Shown here in pieces: positions 17,741-26,129 of a stretch of DNA of 64,000 nucleotides; position 1 is the stretch's first letter; the number at the start of each line of letters is the position of its first letter. This stretch comes from an uncultured Coriobacteriaceae bacterium (GTDB lineage Bacteria; Actinomycetota; Coriobacteriia; Coriobacteriales; Atopobiaceae). The position numbers were made by a program, and so were the translations under genes. The notes below the pieces were generated by a model that was given only the letters and a program-made list of their open reading frames with translations, was not told the origin of the DNA and made no database searches. The stretch is taken from NCBI GenBank assembly GCA_902790135.1, contig CADAQM010000010.1, positions 1-64,000 of the forward strand, in the 5' to 3' direction.

Positions 17741-18595
17741 ATGGCACTGTTGGACGCGCTGAAGCGCAAGAACGGATTCACCGATACCGAAGAGGCTCTA
17801 GCGGACTACATCCTTGAGCATACCGATGAGGTCGCCGAGATGAAGATCGGCGCCCTCTCCGCCGCAGCACACACTTCCAACGCTGCCGTGGTGCGTCTGT
17901 GCCGCAAGGTCGGCCTCGATGGCTATCGGGACTTTCGCATCACGCTGGCACGCGAACTCGAACGAGCACGCTCCCACGTATTCGACGTCAATCCCGACAA
18001 GCCTTTCATCGAGGGCGCCAACACCCGCGACATCCTCAGCTCCATCGCTGCGCTCTCTCGTCAGGCCCTTGATGCTTCCTACGAGATGGTGAACGCAGCT
18101 GACGTTCGCAAGGCCGCACGGCTCATGCAGGGCGCACGCCATATCGCCTACTATGCCCTCGGCGATACGGCCATCACGGTCGAGGGGTTCTCCAATCTGC
18201 TGCTCAAGCTGGGCATCATGTGCACGAACGGCGTACCGCACGACGATGCGAACATCGTCACCCAGATGCTTGACGCGCGCGACCTCGCCATCGTGGTCAC
18301 ACACTCGGGAGCACTGGCGGACTTGTATCCTGGCACCATCAAGAACCTGCGCAAACGAGGCTGCAAGATGGTGCTCATCACAGCCAACCAACTGCTGGTG
18401 AACCGACTCGCCGGAACCGACTGCGTCATCCTTATTCCCGAGGGAGAGACGCGCTCGGGGCGCGTGGCCACGTTCTTCTCTCAGGAGTGCATCCGCTACG
18501 TACTCAACTGCATCTACAGCGAGGTCTTTGCGCTCAACTGGCAAGAGAACCTTGAGAAGATCGATCACTACAGCAAGGCTGACAATTACGCATAA
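17741..18595 (+). CDS. RpiR-family transcriptional regulator
   Basis: A 284-residue protein. An N-terminal helix-turn-helix domain (residues 1-77; MKIGALSAAAHTSNAAVVRLCRK) is followed by a SIS sugar-phosphate-binding domain (ARHIAYYALGDTAITVEGF, LAIVVTHSGALADLYPGTIKNLR). CAGGAG precedes the ATG. RpiR proteins sense phosphorylated sugars. Its neighbour, the divergent GH1 gene, makes such a sugar, so local control is likely. It is less like the three RpiR genes at 44374, 50074 and 56198 than those are like each other. Confidence 0.87.
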   Translation: MALLDALKRKNGFTDTEEALADYILEHTDEVAEMKIGALSAAAHTSNAAVVRLCRKVGLDGYRDFRITLARELERARSHVFDVNPDKPFIEGANTRDILSSIAALSRQALDASYEMVNAADVRKAARLMQGARHIAYYALGDTAITVEGFSNLLLKLGIMCTNGVPHDDANIVTQMLDARDLAIVVTHSGALADLYPGTIKNLRKRGCKMVLITANQLLVNRLAGTDCVILIPEGETRSGRVATFFSQECIRYVLNCIYSEVFALNWQENLEKIDHYSKADNYA

Positions 18596-18686
18596 CGCAA
18601 GCAACTGGTAAATCACGAGGGACGGGGCTGCCACACGACTTGCGGCAGCCCTGTCCCTGTCAGAGAGCCGTATGGGTGAAAGCGCC

Positions 18687-19673
18687 CTACGCCTCGTCGG
18701 CCGGGAAGACCACACCGCTCTCGTAACGGATGGTGTTCTGGACGCGGCTCACCACCAGGGACTCGTCGAGCTGGCGGTAGCACTCCTCCAGGTCGCCCTC
18801 GTTCTGCTGACGCAGGAACTCGCGGAACTCGCCCTCCCACATGATGGGCAGCGAGAGGTCGTAATGCTCCTCGGTGCCGTCGTTGAGGCGCAACGTTATG
18901 GCACCGCACTGGTTGGGCTGGGAGTTGCTCACGATGTAGCCGTCGGTGCCCTGAATCTGGCAAACGCACGGCGCGCCGCAGTCCTTGGAGCAGATGTTGA
19001 CCGCATGGAACCCGTCGTACTCCAGTACCGCAATGCCGCTCGTATCGATGCCACGTTCGATGTTGGGCAGATAGGTAGCACTCTTGGGCTCGCCAAAGAG
19101 ACCGATGGTGAAGGTGAGGGTGTACAGTCCCAAGTCCATGATGGCGCCACCGGACTTGGCCGGGTCGAACGCAGGCAGGACCTCACCGGCGCGGAAGGCA
19201 TCATAGCGGCTGGAATACTGGCTGTAGTTGACAAAGGCCTGCTTGACCGTGCCGATCTTGGGCAGGAGCTCATCGCGAATGAGCTTGAAGTTGGGCTGGC
19301 GCGTGGTCACCACGGCCTCCCAGAGGAAGCGTCCCTCCTCGCGGGCGATGTCGGCAAGCTTCTGCGCCTCCTTGTAGTTGGAGGCCAGCGGCTTCTCGCA
19401 GACCACGTCCTTGCCGGCGCGGAGCGCCGCCTCACTCACAGCATAGTGCAGGAAGTTGGGCACGGCCACGTAGACGGTGTCGACGTTGGGGTCGTCCATC
19501 ATCTTGTGATAGTCATCGTAACGGCCAGCCGCACCATACTGGTCCGCCAGCTCGTTGACCTCATCCATCGAAGTGGGCGTGCCGGCAACGGCCGTCACCT
19601 CGATGCCCCAGCTCTTCATGTTGGGAGCGACCCAGCGGACGATGGCACCAGTACCGACGATTCCTACCTTCAT
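18687..19673 (-). CDS. Gfo/Idh/MocA family oxidoreductase
   Basis: A 328-residue protein. The N-terminal Rossmann fold is seen in KVGIVGTGAIVRWVAPNM, followed by DTVYVAVPNFLHY and the family motif CEKPLASNYKEAQKLAD. A C-terminal alpha/beta substrate domain (GGAIMDLGLYTL) follows. These enzymes oxidise or reduce sugars, inositols and related polyols with NAD(P). AGAAAGGGG lies about 9 bases before ATG 19673. A second, distantly related dehydrogenase is divergent at 19995, so the two may act in one sugar-conversion pathway. An earlier in-frame start is not supported by the family. Confidence 0.85.
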   Translation of the reverse strand: MKVGIVGTGAIVRWVAPNMKSWGIEVTAVAGTPTSMDEVNELADQYGAAGRYDDYHKMMDDPNVDTVYVAVPNFLHYAVSEAALRAGKDVVCEKPLASNYKEAQKLADIAREEGRFLWEAVVTTRQPNFKLIRDELLPKIGTVKQAFVNYSQYSSRYDAFRAGEVLPAFDPAKSGGAIMDLGLYTLTFTIGLFGEPKSATYLPNIERGIDTSGIAVLEYDGFHAVNICSKDCGAPCVCQIQGTDGYIVSNSQPNQCGAITLRLNDGTEEHYDLSLPIMWEGEFREFLRQQNEGDLEECYRQLDESLVVSRVQNTIRYESGVVFPADEA

Positions 19674-19693
19674 GGCGAACCCCTTTCTCTGAT

Positions 19694-19718
19694 TTGCGAC
19701 AATCGCATTGTCTCGCAA
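19694..19718. promoter_or_regulatory. Candidate operator palindrome between two dehydrogenase genes
   Basis: TTGCGACAAT and ATTGTCTCGCAA face each other around CGC at 19694-19718, about 20 bases upstream of the leftward dehydrogenase start. The rest of the gene-free stretch 19674-19994 holds no clear gene or structure; the rightward ribosome binding site CAGGAG is at its end. Confidence 0.35.
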
Positions 19719-19994
19719 GATGGGTCGGCGGCAACCGCTTATGTGCCATACGGGAAACAAAGTCCAAGAAATGGGCTTTGCAAGCGCGCTGTATGGGAAC
19801 GTAGTTGCAAAACGCTGTCATCTACCACAGGGGATGGCCCAGTGGCAGGTTTGGATGGAACTTGTTTTCCGGGGAATGCCAACAATGGCACGCTAACCCT
19901 GAAACTGGCATCCACTTTGGTCGCTCTGGCACCAAGGGGCACCCTGATTCGTATACCTTGTGTTCAGGCAAAGCGACGACGACAGGAGCAGCTC

Positions 19995-21038
19995 ATGGCA
20001 GACCGCATCTTGAACATCGGCTTCATCGGCAACGGCAAGGGTTCCAACCGCTACCACGCGCCTTTCTCGCTGGCACTGCCCGAGAAGTTCCGCATCAAGA
20101 CCATTCAAGCCCGCCACCTCGGAGGCCCGTGGCCCGAGATTCCAGGCGTCGAGTACACCACCGACATGGCAACGATGCTCGCTGATCCCGAGATCGATGT
20201 CGTGGAGATCTCCACTCCGCACTTCACTCACTATTCCCTGACCAAGGCAGCCCTCGAGGCTGGCAAGCACGTGGTCTGCGACAAGGCCTTTGTCGGCACT
20301 GTCGCCGAGGCTGAGGAGCTCTTTGCCTTGGCCGAGGCCAAGGGCGTCACGGTGCAGTGCTACCAGAACCGCCGCTTTGACTCCGACTTCCTCACCGCCA
20401 AGAAGGTCATGGAGTCAGGCAAGCTCGGCCAGGTCTTTGAGGTCGTCACGCACTACGACTACTGGCGCGAGGAGTACCTGCGCTATGCCAAGGAGGGCGC
20501 CTTCGACCGCCTGATGGGCATCTGCTACGGCCATGCCTGCCACAGCGTCGACCAGCTCATCAGCTGGTTTGGCGTGCCCGACCGCTGGCACACCGAGACC
20601 CGCCAGCTCTTTGGCGAGGGCCATCCCGAGACCTTCTACGACTTTGACCTCTACTATGACAAGCTGGGCATCAAGGCCACTGCGGCATCCAACTACCACG
20701 CGGCCATCCAGCGTCCGAGCTTTGAGGTCTACGGCACCCGTGGCACCTTCATCAAGGTGGAGAAGGACCAGCAGGAGCGCGACCTCAAGAAGTTCTACCT
20801 GCCCGCTGGCCACCCCGACTTTGGCCTGGACACCCCCGAGCAGTGGGGCACCCTGCGCTACTACGACGACGAGGGAACCATGCACGAGGAGCGCGTTGAG
20901 ACCGTACGCAGCACCTACAGCGGCTTTTATGAGGCGCTCTATGAGACGGTGGCTAACGGTGCGCCGGTGCTCGTGAAGCCCGAGGAGACCATCGCCCAGC
21001 TGCGCATCCTCGAGGAGGCCACCGACGGCCTCAAGTAG
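19995..21038 (+). CDS. Gfo/Idh/MocA family oxidoreductase
   Basis: A 347-residue protein. The N-terminus is NIGFIGNGKGSNRYHAPF, the YhhX-like form in which GxGxxxxRYHxP replaces the plain Rossmann motif. VVEISTPHFTHYSLTKAALEAGKHVVCDKAF follows, then the C-terminal domain with GHACHSVDQLISWFG. The second Lys of the usual E-K-P motif is kept as CDKAF. The substrate is unknown. CAGGAG precedes ATG 19995. It converges with the LacI gene across a strong terminator. Confidence 0.85.
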   Translation: MADRILNIGFIGNGKGSNRYHAPFSLALPEKFRIKTIQARHLGGPWPEIPGVEYTTDMATMLADPEIDVVEISTPHFTHYSLTKAALEAGKHVVCDKAFVGTVAEAEELFALAEAKGVTVQCYQNRRFDSDFLTAKKVMESGKLGQVFEVVTHYDYWREEYLRYAKEGAFDRLMGICYGHACHSVDQLISWFGVPDRWHTETRQLFGEGHPETFYDFDLYYDKLGIKATAASNYHAAIQRPSFEVYGTRGTFIKVEKDQQERDLKKFYLPAGHPDFGLDTPEQWGTLRYYDDEGTMHEERVETVRSTYSGFYEALYETVANGAPVLVKPEETIAQLRILEEATDGLK

Positions 21039-21063
21039 GGTACGATAACAACAGACACTTGCG

Positions 21064-21096
21064 GCCAGCCCGACCGTTGGAGACGGTCGGGCTGGC
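21064..21096. terminator. Bidirectional terminator between dehydrogenase and lacI-type gene
   Basis: GCCAGCCCGACCG (21064-21076) pairs perfectly with CGGTCGGGCTGGC (21084-21096) around a 7-base loop, followed by TGTTCT on the forward strand. It separates two convergent genes. Confidence 0.75.
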
Positions 21097-21100
21097 TGTT

Positions 21101-22123
21101 CTATATGCCGAGGGTCGTGGCGCGCTCGATGACCTCGTGCGGCACCACGATGCGCTCTTGCTCGACAGGCTCACCGCGCAGCATGGCAAGCAGAGCCTGC
21201 ACCGCTTGCTCAGCCATCTCACCCGTATTGCGGCGCACGGTAGAGATGGCCGGCGTCGAGACGCGCGAGTAGATGGAGTCGTCCATGCCGATCACTCGCA
21301 CGTCTCGCCCAACGTCCACCCCACGCGCCTTGAGCGCATTGACCACGCCCAGGGCCACGCGATCGCCCAGAGCCACCACGCCGTCAAAGGAATACCCCGC
21401 GTCAAGGCACTCGTCCACGAGCTGCCCCGCCTCGATGAGACTCGTCTGCCTGTGCGGGCCCTCCAGCACCAGGTTCTTGTCAAGGCGAATGCCCTGCTCA
21501 TCGAGGTAGCCGTAATAGCCCGCAGCCTGGTCGTGCTCTGAGGTGCGATAGAGCGACGCGGACACGCTCACTAAGGCGATACGCTCGCATCCGCGCTCAT
21601 GAAGCGTCGCTGTCATGTCGTAGCTCACCTTGGGCATGTCGTTGCCCACATACACCTCACGGCTCATGCCCAACGCACCGGTGTGGTCGATATGCACCAC
21701 GGGGACGTCAGTCGGCAGTTGGATGTGCTCGCGCGTGAGGCCACCGATAAGCACGATGCCGTCAACCTGCTTGGAAATGAGACTGCGGAGATACTCCGCC
21801 TCGCGCTCGTCATCGTTGGCCGTGTTGCAGATGTAGGACGTGTACCCAGCCGCGCGCAGCAGCCCCTCCACCTTGAGCACCAACGTGGAGAAGAAGTCGT
21901 TGCTGACATCGGGAGTCAAGAGCGCGATTGACTTGGTCGATGCCTCGCGCAGGCTCTTGGCCGCAAAGTTGGCCACGTACCCTTGCTCGCGCGCGATGCG
22001 CATCACCAGATCGCGCGTCTTCTCTGAATAGCTGCCCTTGTTATTGAGGACGTTGGAGACGGTCGCCGTGCTCACGCCTGCCAACTTGGCGATGTCATAG
22101 ATCGATACGGTGCGCTTTGCCAT
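21101..22123 (-). CDS. LacI-family transcriptional regulator
   Basis: A 340-residue protein. The N-terminal helix-turn-helix is SIYDIAKLAGVSTATVSNVLNNKG, followed by the hinge helix (NFAAKSLREASTK) and a periplasmic-binding-protein-like effector domain (IALLTPDVSNDFF, DGIVLIGG, DGVVALGDRVALGVVNALK, VIGMDDS). It is divergent from the epimerase and rpiB genes. The intergenic DNA holds four sites that fit LacI-type operators, so it very probably represses that operon and itself. Confidence 0.9.
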   Translation of the reverse strand: MAKRTVSIYDIAKLAGVSTATVSNVLNNKGSYSEKTRDLVMRIAREQGYVANFAAKSLREASTKSIALLTPDVSNDFFSTLVLKVEGLLRAAGYTSYICNTANDDEREAEYLRSLISKQVDGIVLIGGLTREHIQLPTDVPVVHIDHTGALGMSREVYVGNDMPKVSYDMTATLHERGCERIALVSVSASLYRTSEHDQAAGYYGYLDEQGIRLDKNLVLEGPHRQTSLIEAGQLVDECLDAGYSFDGVVALGDRVALGVVNALKARGVDVGRDVRVIGMDDSIYSRVSTPAISTVRRNTGEMAEQAVQALLAMLRGEPVEQERIVVPHEVIERATTLGI

Positions 22124-22163
22124 GGAAGGTCCTGTCGTCGAAGTGTTGACACAACGATAGCAC

Positions 22164-22342
22164 GTAAACGTTTACCGTACGACCACGATGCGCGCTTTGT
22201 CACAAAACCGCAGGTATCTCACTAAGGTATACATCGGTAGGCAGTATTTAGGTTAACCGTTTATGTACATCTTGTGATGAAGAGCTTAACCGATTTACCT
22301 TTCTGAGCACGGGCGCTACTATGGCCTTAGTTAAACGGTTAC
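22164..22342. promoter_or_regulatory. Cluster of four LacI-type operator sites
   Basis: GTAAACGTTTAC (22164-22175) is a perfect 12-bp palindrome with the central CG typical of LacI operators. Related sites are TAACCGTTTA (22254-22263), TAACCGATTTAC (22287-22298) and GTTAAACGGTTAC (22330-22342). The first lies about 40 bases before the lacI-type gene; the last is just before the epimerase ribosome binding site. Confidence 0.7.
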
Positions 22343-22368
22343 ATACCAACCAGAGAGAAAGGTCTCCC

Positions 22369-23040
22369 ATGAGCGCCACCGCCTCGCACGACAAGCTCCT
22401 CCTCCCCTCCATGATGTGTGCCGACTTCGGTCACCTCGCGGATGACACCGCAGCTCTCGTGGCAGCTGGCGCCGATGGCCTGCATCTCGACCTGATGGAT
22501 GGCACCTACGTGCCCAACTACGGCATGGGCCTTCAGGACATCGAGTGGCTCTGCGCCAACGCCGGGGTCCCCTGCGACGTGCACATGATGGCCATGGACC
22601 CGGGCCGCTACGTGGAGAAGTTCGCCAAGGCCGGCGCAAAGGTCATCTACGTCCACCCCGAGGCAGACGTGCATGTTGCCCGCACGCTCGCAGCGATCCG
22701 CGCGCTCGGCGTCAAGGCTGGCATCGCCATCAACCCCGGCACGAGCTTCTCCGCCGTCGAGCCGATCCTGCCCCTGTGCGATTACGTGCTGGTCATGACC
22801 GTCAACCCAGGCTTTGCCGGCCAGAAGTGGCTCGACTTCGTCAACCCCAAGATCGAGCAGCTCGTTGAGGCCAGCCACAAGAACGGCAACAGCTACGAGG
22901 TCGTGGTTGACGGCAACTGCAGCCCCGAGCACATCGCTGAGGCCTCCGAGATGGGCGTCAAGGGTTTTGTCCTGGGCACCGCCGGCCTCTTTGGCCATGG
23001 CCCCTACAAGGAGAGCATGGATCAGCTCCGCGCCCTCTAG
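22369..23040 (+). CDS. Ribulose-phosphate / allulose-6-phosphate 3-epimerase family protein
   Basis: A 223-residue TIM-barrel epimerase: LLPSMMCADFGHL, metal-binding GLHLDLMDGTYVPNYG, DVHMMAMDP, VMTVNPGFAGQKW and VVDGNCS. It converts a ketose-5- or 6-phosphate at C3. Housekeeping Rpe is usually not under LacI control, so a role on a dietary sugar phosphate such as allulose-6-phosphate is as likely as ribulose-5-phosphate. ATG 22369 is preceded by AGAGAGAAAGG. The rpiB gene follows after 85 bases, probably in one operon. Confidence 0.85.
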   Translation: MSATASHDKLLLPSMMCADFGHLADDTAALVAAGADGLHLDLMDGTYVPNYGMGLQDIEWLCANAGVPCDVHMMAMDPGRYVEKFAKAGAKVIYVHPEADVHVARTLAAIRALGVKAGIAINPGTSFSAVEPILPLCDYVLVMTVNPGFAGQKWLDFVNPKIEQLVEASHKNGNSYEVVVDGNCSPEHIAEASEMGVKGFVLGTAGLFGHGPYKESMDQLRAL

Positions 23041-23125
23041 ACAAACGCACGACTCGTTCCGCAAGACCAAACCAGCAAAGGAAGTACGAGCCCATCAGAA
23101 GGGCTCTAGGAGAAGGGATTCCACC

Positions 23126-23578
23126 ATGGCATTCAAGAAGCTCGCAATCGGTAACGACCACACCGCCATCGACCTGAAGAACGAGATCATGGCCTATGTC
23201 CAGGAGAAGGGCATCGAGGTCATCAACGTGGGCACCGACAGCCCCGAGCGTTTCAACTACCCCATCAGCGGCTACAAGGTGGCCCGCATGGTTGCTGACG
23301 GCGAGGTCGACGGCGGCATCCTCATCTGCGGCACCGGCGTGGGCATCAGCCTGGCCGCCAACAAGGTCGAGGGCATCCGCGCCGTCGTGTGCTCCGAGCG
23401 CCAGCACAACAACACCAACATCGTCGCCTTCGGCGCCCGCGTCATCGGCGTGGAGACCGCCAAGGACATCGTCGACGCCTGGCTCGGTGCCGAGTACGAG
23501 GGCGGCCGCCATCAGGTCCGCATCGACATGATCGACGAGATCCAGAAGACCCAGAAGCTGGCCGCTGCCGAGGAGTAG
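23126..23578 (+). CDS. rpiB: RpiB/LacA/LacB family sugar-phosphate isomerase
   Basis: A 150-residue protein: KLAIGNDHTAIDLKNEI at the N-terminus, catalytic Cys in GILICGTGVGISLAANK, and ERQHNNTNIVAFGARVIG. The length and motifs fit ribose-5-phosphate isomerase B or an allose/galactose-6-phosphate isomerase. Together with the epimerase it would interconvert a sugar phosphate into a pentose-phosphate or glycolytic intermediate. The pair (isomerase plus epimerase under LacI) resembles allose or other rare-sugar routes. A strong terminator follows. Confidence 0.85.
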   Translation: MAFKKLAIGNDHTAIDLKNEIMAYVQEKGIEVINVGTDSPERFNYPISGYKVARMVADGEVDGGILICGTGVGISLAANKVEGIRAVVCSERQHNNTNIVAFGARVIGVETAKDIVDAWLGAEYEGGRHQVRIDMIDEIQKTQKLAAAEE

Positions 23579-23612
23579 ACGCCAGACAGCTCCAACGTAC
23601 GACCAACACGAG

Positions 23613-23644
23613 AAGCGCCGCGCTGCACGAGCAACGCGGCGCTT
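23613..23644. terminator. Terminator after rpiB
   Basis: AAGCGCCGCG (23613-23622) pairs with CGCGGCGCTT (23635-23644), followed by TCCTTAG. It also lies just beyond the stop of the convergent reductase, so it may serve both. Confidence 0.75.
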
Positions 23645-23665
23645 TCCTTAGCTTGAGTTATGTCT

Positions 23666-24817
23666 TTAGGCGAAGAGCTCAGCGGTCTTGGCCATGCGCT
23701 CGATGACGCCCACGCCAAACGGACAGCGGCTCTCGCAACCACCGCAAGCAACGCACTCGTCAGCGTGATGATCCAGCGCCAGATAGTGGTCGCGCACCAG
23801 CGGAGGTACGGAGCCACCCTTGCTTACCTGCACCTCTGCCAGGTCGTAGAACTTGTTCACCTGTGCCACGCTGATACCCACCGGGCACGGTGCGCAGTGG
23901 CCGCAGTAGGTGCAGAGACCGCTCGCGTTGTTGCGCGGAGCCGTGGCAAGCACGCTCGCGTAGTCGCGCCCCTCCTCCGTGGCGTCGCAATAGGCCGCAT
24001 CCGACTCAAGGTCTGCCACGCTGCCAAAGCCACACATAACGCTGCCCACGGCCGGACGCGTGAGCGCATAGTGGATGCACATGGCCGGCGTCATCGCCAC
24101 GCCAAAGGGGCTGCGATCCGCATCGAGCAGGCGCCCACCCGCAAAGGCCTTCATCACCGTCAGGCCAACGTCAGCACGCTCGCAAGCGCGATAGAACTCA
24201 AGGCGGTCCGCATCAAAGCCCGCATACTCGTCACCCGCCGAGCTGCTCAGCGTCATGATGTCATACGAGCCGGGCTGCATGTCGTAGGCGGGGTTGATGG
24301 AGAAGAGCATCATCTCCACCGCACCCTGCTCCACGGCATAGCTGCCGCACACGGCGCTGTGCGTGGACATACCGATATGACGGATGACGCCCTCGGCCTT
24401 GAGCTGCTCAACGAAGTCGCGGTACGGTCCCTCGAGGCAGCGCTTGAGCTCGTCCAGGTCGTCGATGTAGTGCATCATGCCCAGCTCGACGTGATCGGTG
24501 TGGAAGCGCGTAAGCAGGTCGTCGAAGGCCACCTTGCACTTCTCCACATCGCGCGTGCGCACATACTGGCCGTTCTGCCACGTCGACCCAATGTGCCCCT
24601 GCACGATCCAGTGACCAGGGTTCTCGGCACAGGCGTCTCCTAGGCGCGTACGGACCTCTGGATCGCTCATCCAGCAGTCCACGATGTTGACACCCAGCTC
24701 GGCGGCACGCAGCGTAATGGCACGCGCCTCCTCGGCGCTCATGCGGTCGAGCCACTCGCCGCCAAAGCCGATCTCGGACACCTGTAGGTCGGTCTGGCCA
24801 AGCCTGCGATAGTTCAT
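23666..24817 (-). CDS. Aldo/keto reductase with C-terminal [4Fe-4S] domain
   Basis: A 383-residue protein. The barrel starts NYRRLGQTDLQVSEIGFGGEWL. The position of the usual catalytic Asp-Tyr pair reads VNIVDCWMSDPEVR, so the catalytic Tyr is not evident. The C-terminus has CTYCGHCAPCPVG and CVACGGCESRCPFG, two [4Fe-4S] sites. The loss of the Tyr suggests altered chemistry, perhaps electron transfer rather than simple carbonyl reduction. GGGGGAGGAG precedes ATG 24817. It is a single gene, next to the palindrome-bounded cassette at 24894. Confidence 0.82.
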   Translation of the reverse strand: MNYRRLGQTDLQVSEIGFGGEWLDRMSAEEARAITLRAAELGVNIVDCWMSDPEVRTRLGDACAENPGHWIVQGHIGSTWQNGQYVRTRDVEKCKVAFDDLLTRFHTDHVELGMMHYIDDLDELKRCLEGPYRDFVEQLKAEGVIRHIGMSTHSAVCGSYAVEQGAVEMMLFSINPAYDMQPGSYDIMTLSSSAGDEYAGFDADRLEFYRACERADVGLTVMKAFAGGRLLDADRSPFGVAMTPAMCIHYALTRPAVGSVMCGFGSVADLESDAAYCDATEEGRDYASVLATAPRNNASGLCTYCGHCAPCPVGISVAQVNKFYDLAEVQVSKGGSVPPLVRDHYLALDHHADECVACGGCESRCPFGVGVIERMAKTAELFA

Positions 24818-24893
24818 GTGGTTCTCCTCCCCCTTGCTCCACACAAACTTTACTCCACATCACACGCCAACGTGCGCCAGGGCCACCTCACCA

Positions 24894-24991
24894 GAACTGC
24901 TCACAATTGACTTGGTTGTGAGCAGTTCGGAATTCTCGTCCTGCGAATATGCTATTAATCTACTCACATTTAGGTTACTTGTGAGCAGTTC
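24894..24991. repeat. Left pair of 35-bp palindromes of the DUF559 cassette
   Basis: Element 1 (24894-24928) has a perfect 13-bp stem (GAACTGCTCACAA and TTGTGAGCAGTTC) around a 9-base loop, TTGACTTGG. Element 2 (24957-24991) keeps the right arm exactly but has a degenerate left arm (9 of 13 matches), also with a 9-base loop. The starts are 63 bases apart. A TCCTGCG block sits at the centre of the 28-base linker. Element 2 ends 24 bases before the gene start, so promoter or operator roles are possible. Confidence 0.9.
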
Positions 24992-25015
24992 GCTGCAAGA
25001 GTAGAGAAGCCGACC

Positions 25016-26125
25016 ATGTACGCCTTCATTTCGCATACCTCCGCCCTCGATGTGCTGCGGACAATCGAGAACGGAGGACAAGGACTTCCTCTTTGGCCCA
25101 GCGAGGCGCGCGAGCTTCCCCGACACTACAACTGCGTAACGACCCAACGCATGTACAAGGAGTTCGCCGCTCAGCATGACCTTGCCAAGTACGGCATCAC
25201 GAGAACTCCCATTGACCTGCTGGTGCCCAAGGCCAGCCAGCGGAGCAAAGGGGCAAAGGCACGTTTCCATGCCTGGAAGGGCAACGTTCCAGTCAACTCC
25301 ATGCTTAGGCTTGAGGAGTTCCTCTTCGTGAGCAAACCCGAGTTCGTTCTTCTTCAGATGGCCGGATGGCACAGCAAGACAGATCCGATTATCAACGACT
25401 TTGCACGAGAACTCGAAGCTGCTCGTGAGATTAGTCCCGCAGCCAACCTAGATGAGCCCGTTCCATACGATAATCCTTTTGCTTGGGACAACACGAGACG
25501 GCTCGTAAGTTTGGTACTTGTCGCAATGGAACTGATGGGCACCTATCGCCTAACGGCTCCGGGTAGGGCAACTCGATACGGACAACAACAACTGCTCACC
25601 TTTGCAAGCATGGAGCAGTTCATGCAGCGCGCCGGGCGCACATATGGGAAGAACCGTCTCGACACCGCCCTTAGCCTTGCCCTCCCGCACTCGGCATCGC
25701 CCATGGAAACCGCCCTCTACCTCTTGCTCTGCCTGCCAGACCGATATGGCGGATATGGTTTACCACGTCCAAAGTTGAATCGAGAACTATCCGTCAAGGA
25801 GCATGAGCGTCTCTGGGATGGCGGCGCATCGATAACTCCCGACCTGCTCTGGGCAGATGCCAAGCTCGTCATCGAGTACGACAGCAACGAGATGCATGGT
25901 AGCCTTGGTCCAATCAAGCTCGCGCAGGATGCCACGCGTGCGAACGTCCTCTCTGCTCTCGGGTATACCGTACTCCGCGTGACCACCCGTAACATTCAGT
26001 CGCCAGCCGAAGTCGAGAGAATCGCCTGGCAGGTAGCCTCAAAGCTTGGCGTGGAACTGGCTGAGCCGAGCGATGCACTTCGCATCCGCAGGGGCAAACT
26101 GCATGCGCTGCTCATGCGTCAGTAA
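25016..26125 (+). CDS. DUF559-like (PD-(D/E)XK fold) protein with AbiEi-type N-terminal region
   Basis: A 369-residue protein of a kind I associate with Coriobacteriia. Residues 30-75 look like the winged-helix/linker part of AbiEi-type proteins (YGITRTPIDLLVPKASQR). The middle has FVSKPEFVLLQMAGW and a conserved SPMETALYLLLCLPDRYGGYGLP. The C-terminus is a Vsr/DUF559 nuclease-like fold: DLLWADAKLVIEYDSNEMHG, then DATRANVLSALGYTVLRVTTRNI. The catalytic E-x-x is partly kept (VIEYDS). GC is visibly lower than in its neighbours. No partner gene lies beside it; paired palindromes flank it. Function is unknown; defence, toxin-antitoxin or mobile-element roles are possible. The start has only a weak ribosome binding site (AGAGAAG). 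Confidence 0.65.
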   Translation: MYAFISHTSALDVLRTIENGGQGLPLWPSEARELPRHYNCVTTQRMYKEFAAQHDLAKYGITRTPIDLLVPKASQRSKGAKARFHAWKGNVPVNSMLRLEEFLFVSKPEFVLLQMAGWHSKTDPIINDFARELEAAREISPAANLDEPVPYDNPFAWDNTRRLVSLVLVAMELMGTYRLTAPGRATRYGQQQLLTFASMEQFMQRAGRTYGKNRLDTALSLALPHSASPMETALYLLLCLPDRYGGYGLPRPKLNRELSVKEHERLWDGGASITPDLLWADAKLVIEYDSNEMHGSLGPIKLAQDATRANVLSALGYTVLRVTTRNIQSPAEVERIAWQVASKLGVELAEPSDALRIRRGKLHALLMRQ

Positions 26126-26129
26126 AGGA

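Noticed and set aside
18672-19994. A long forward frame joined to the start of the second Gfo/Idh/MocA gene.
   Set aside because: The 5' part runs antisense to the first dehydrogenase gene. The real start is the ATG at 19995 with CAGGAG in front.
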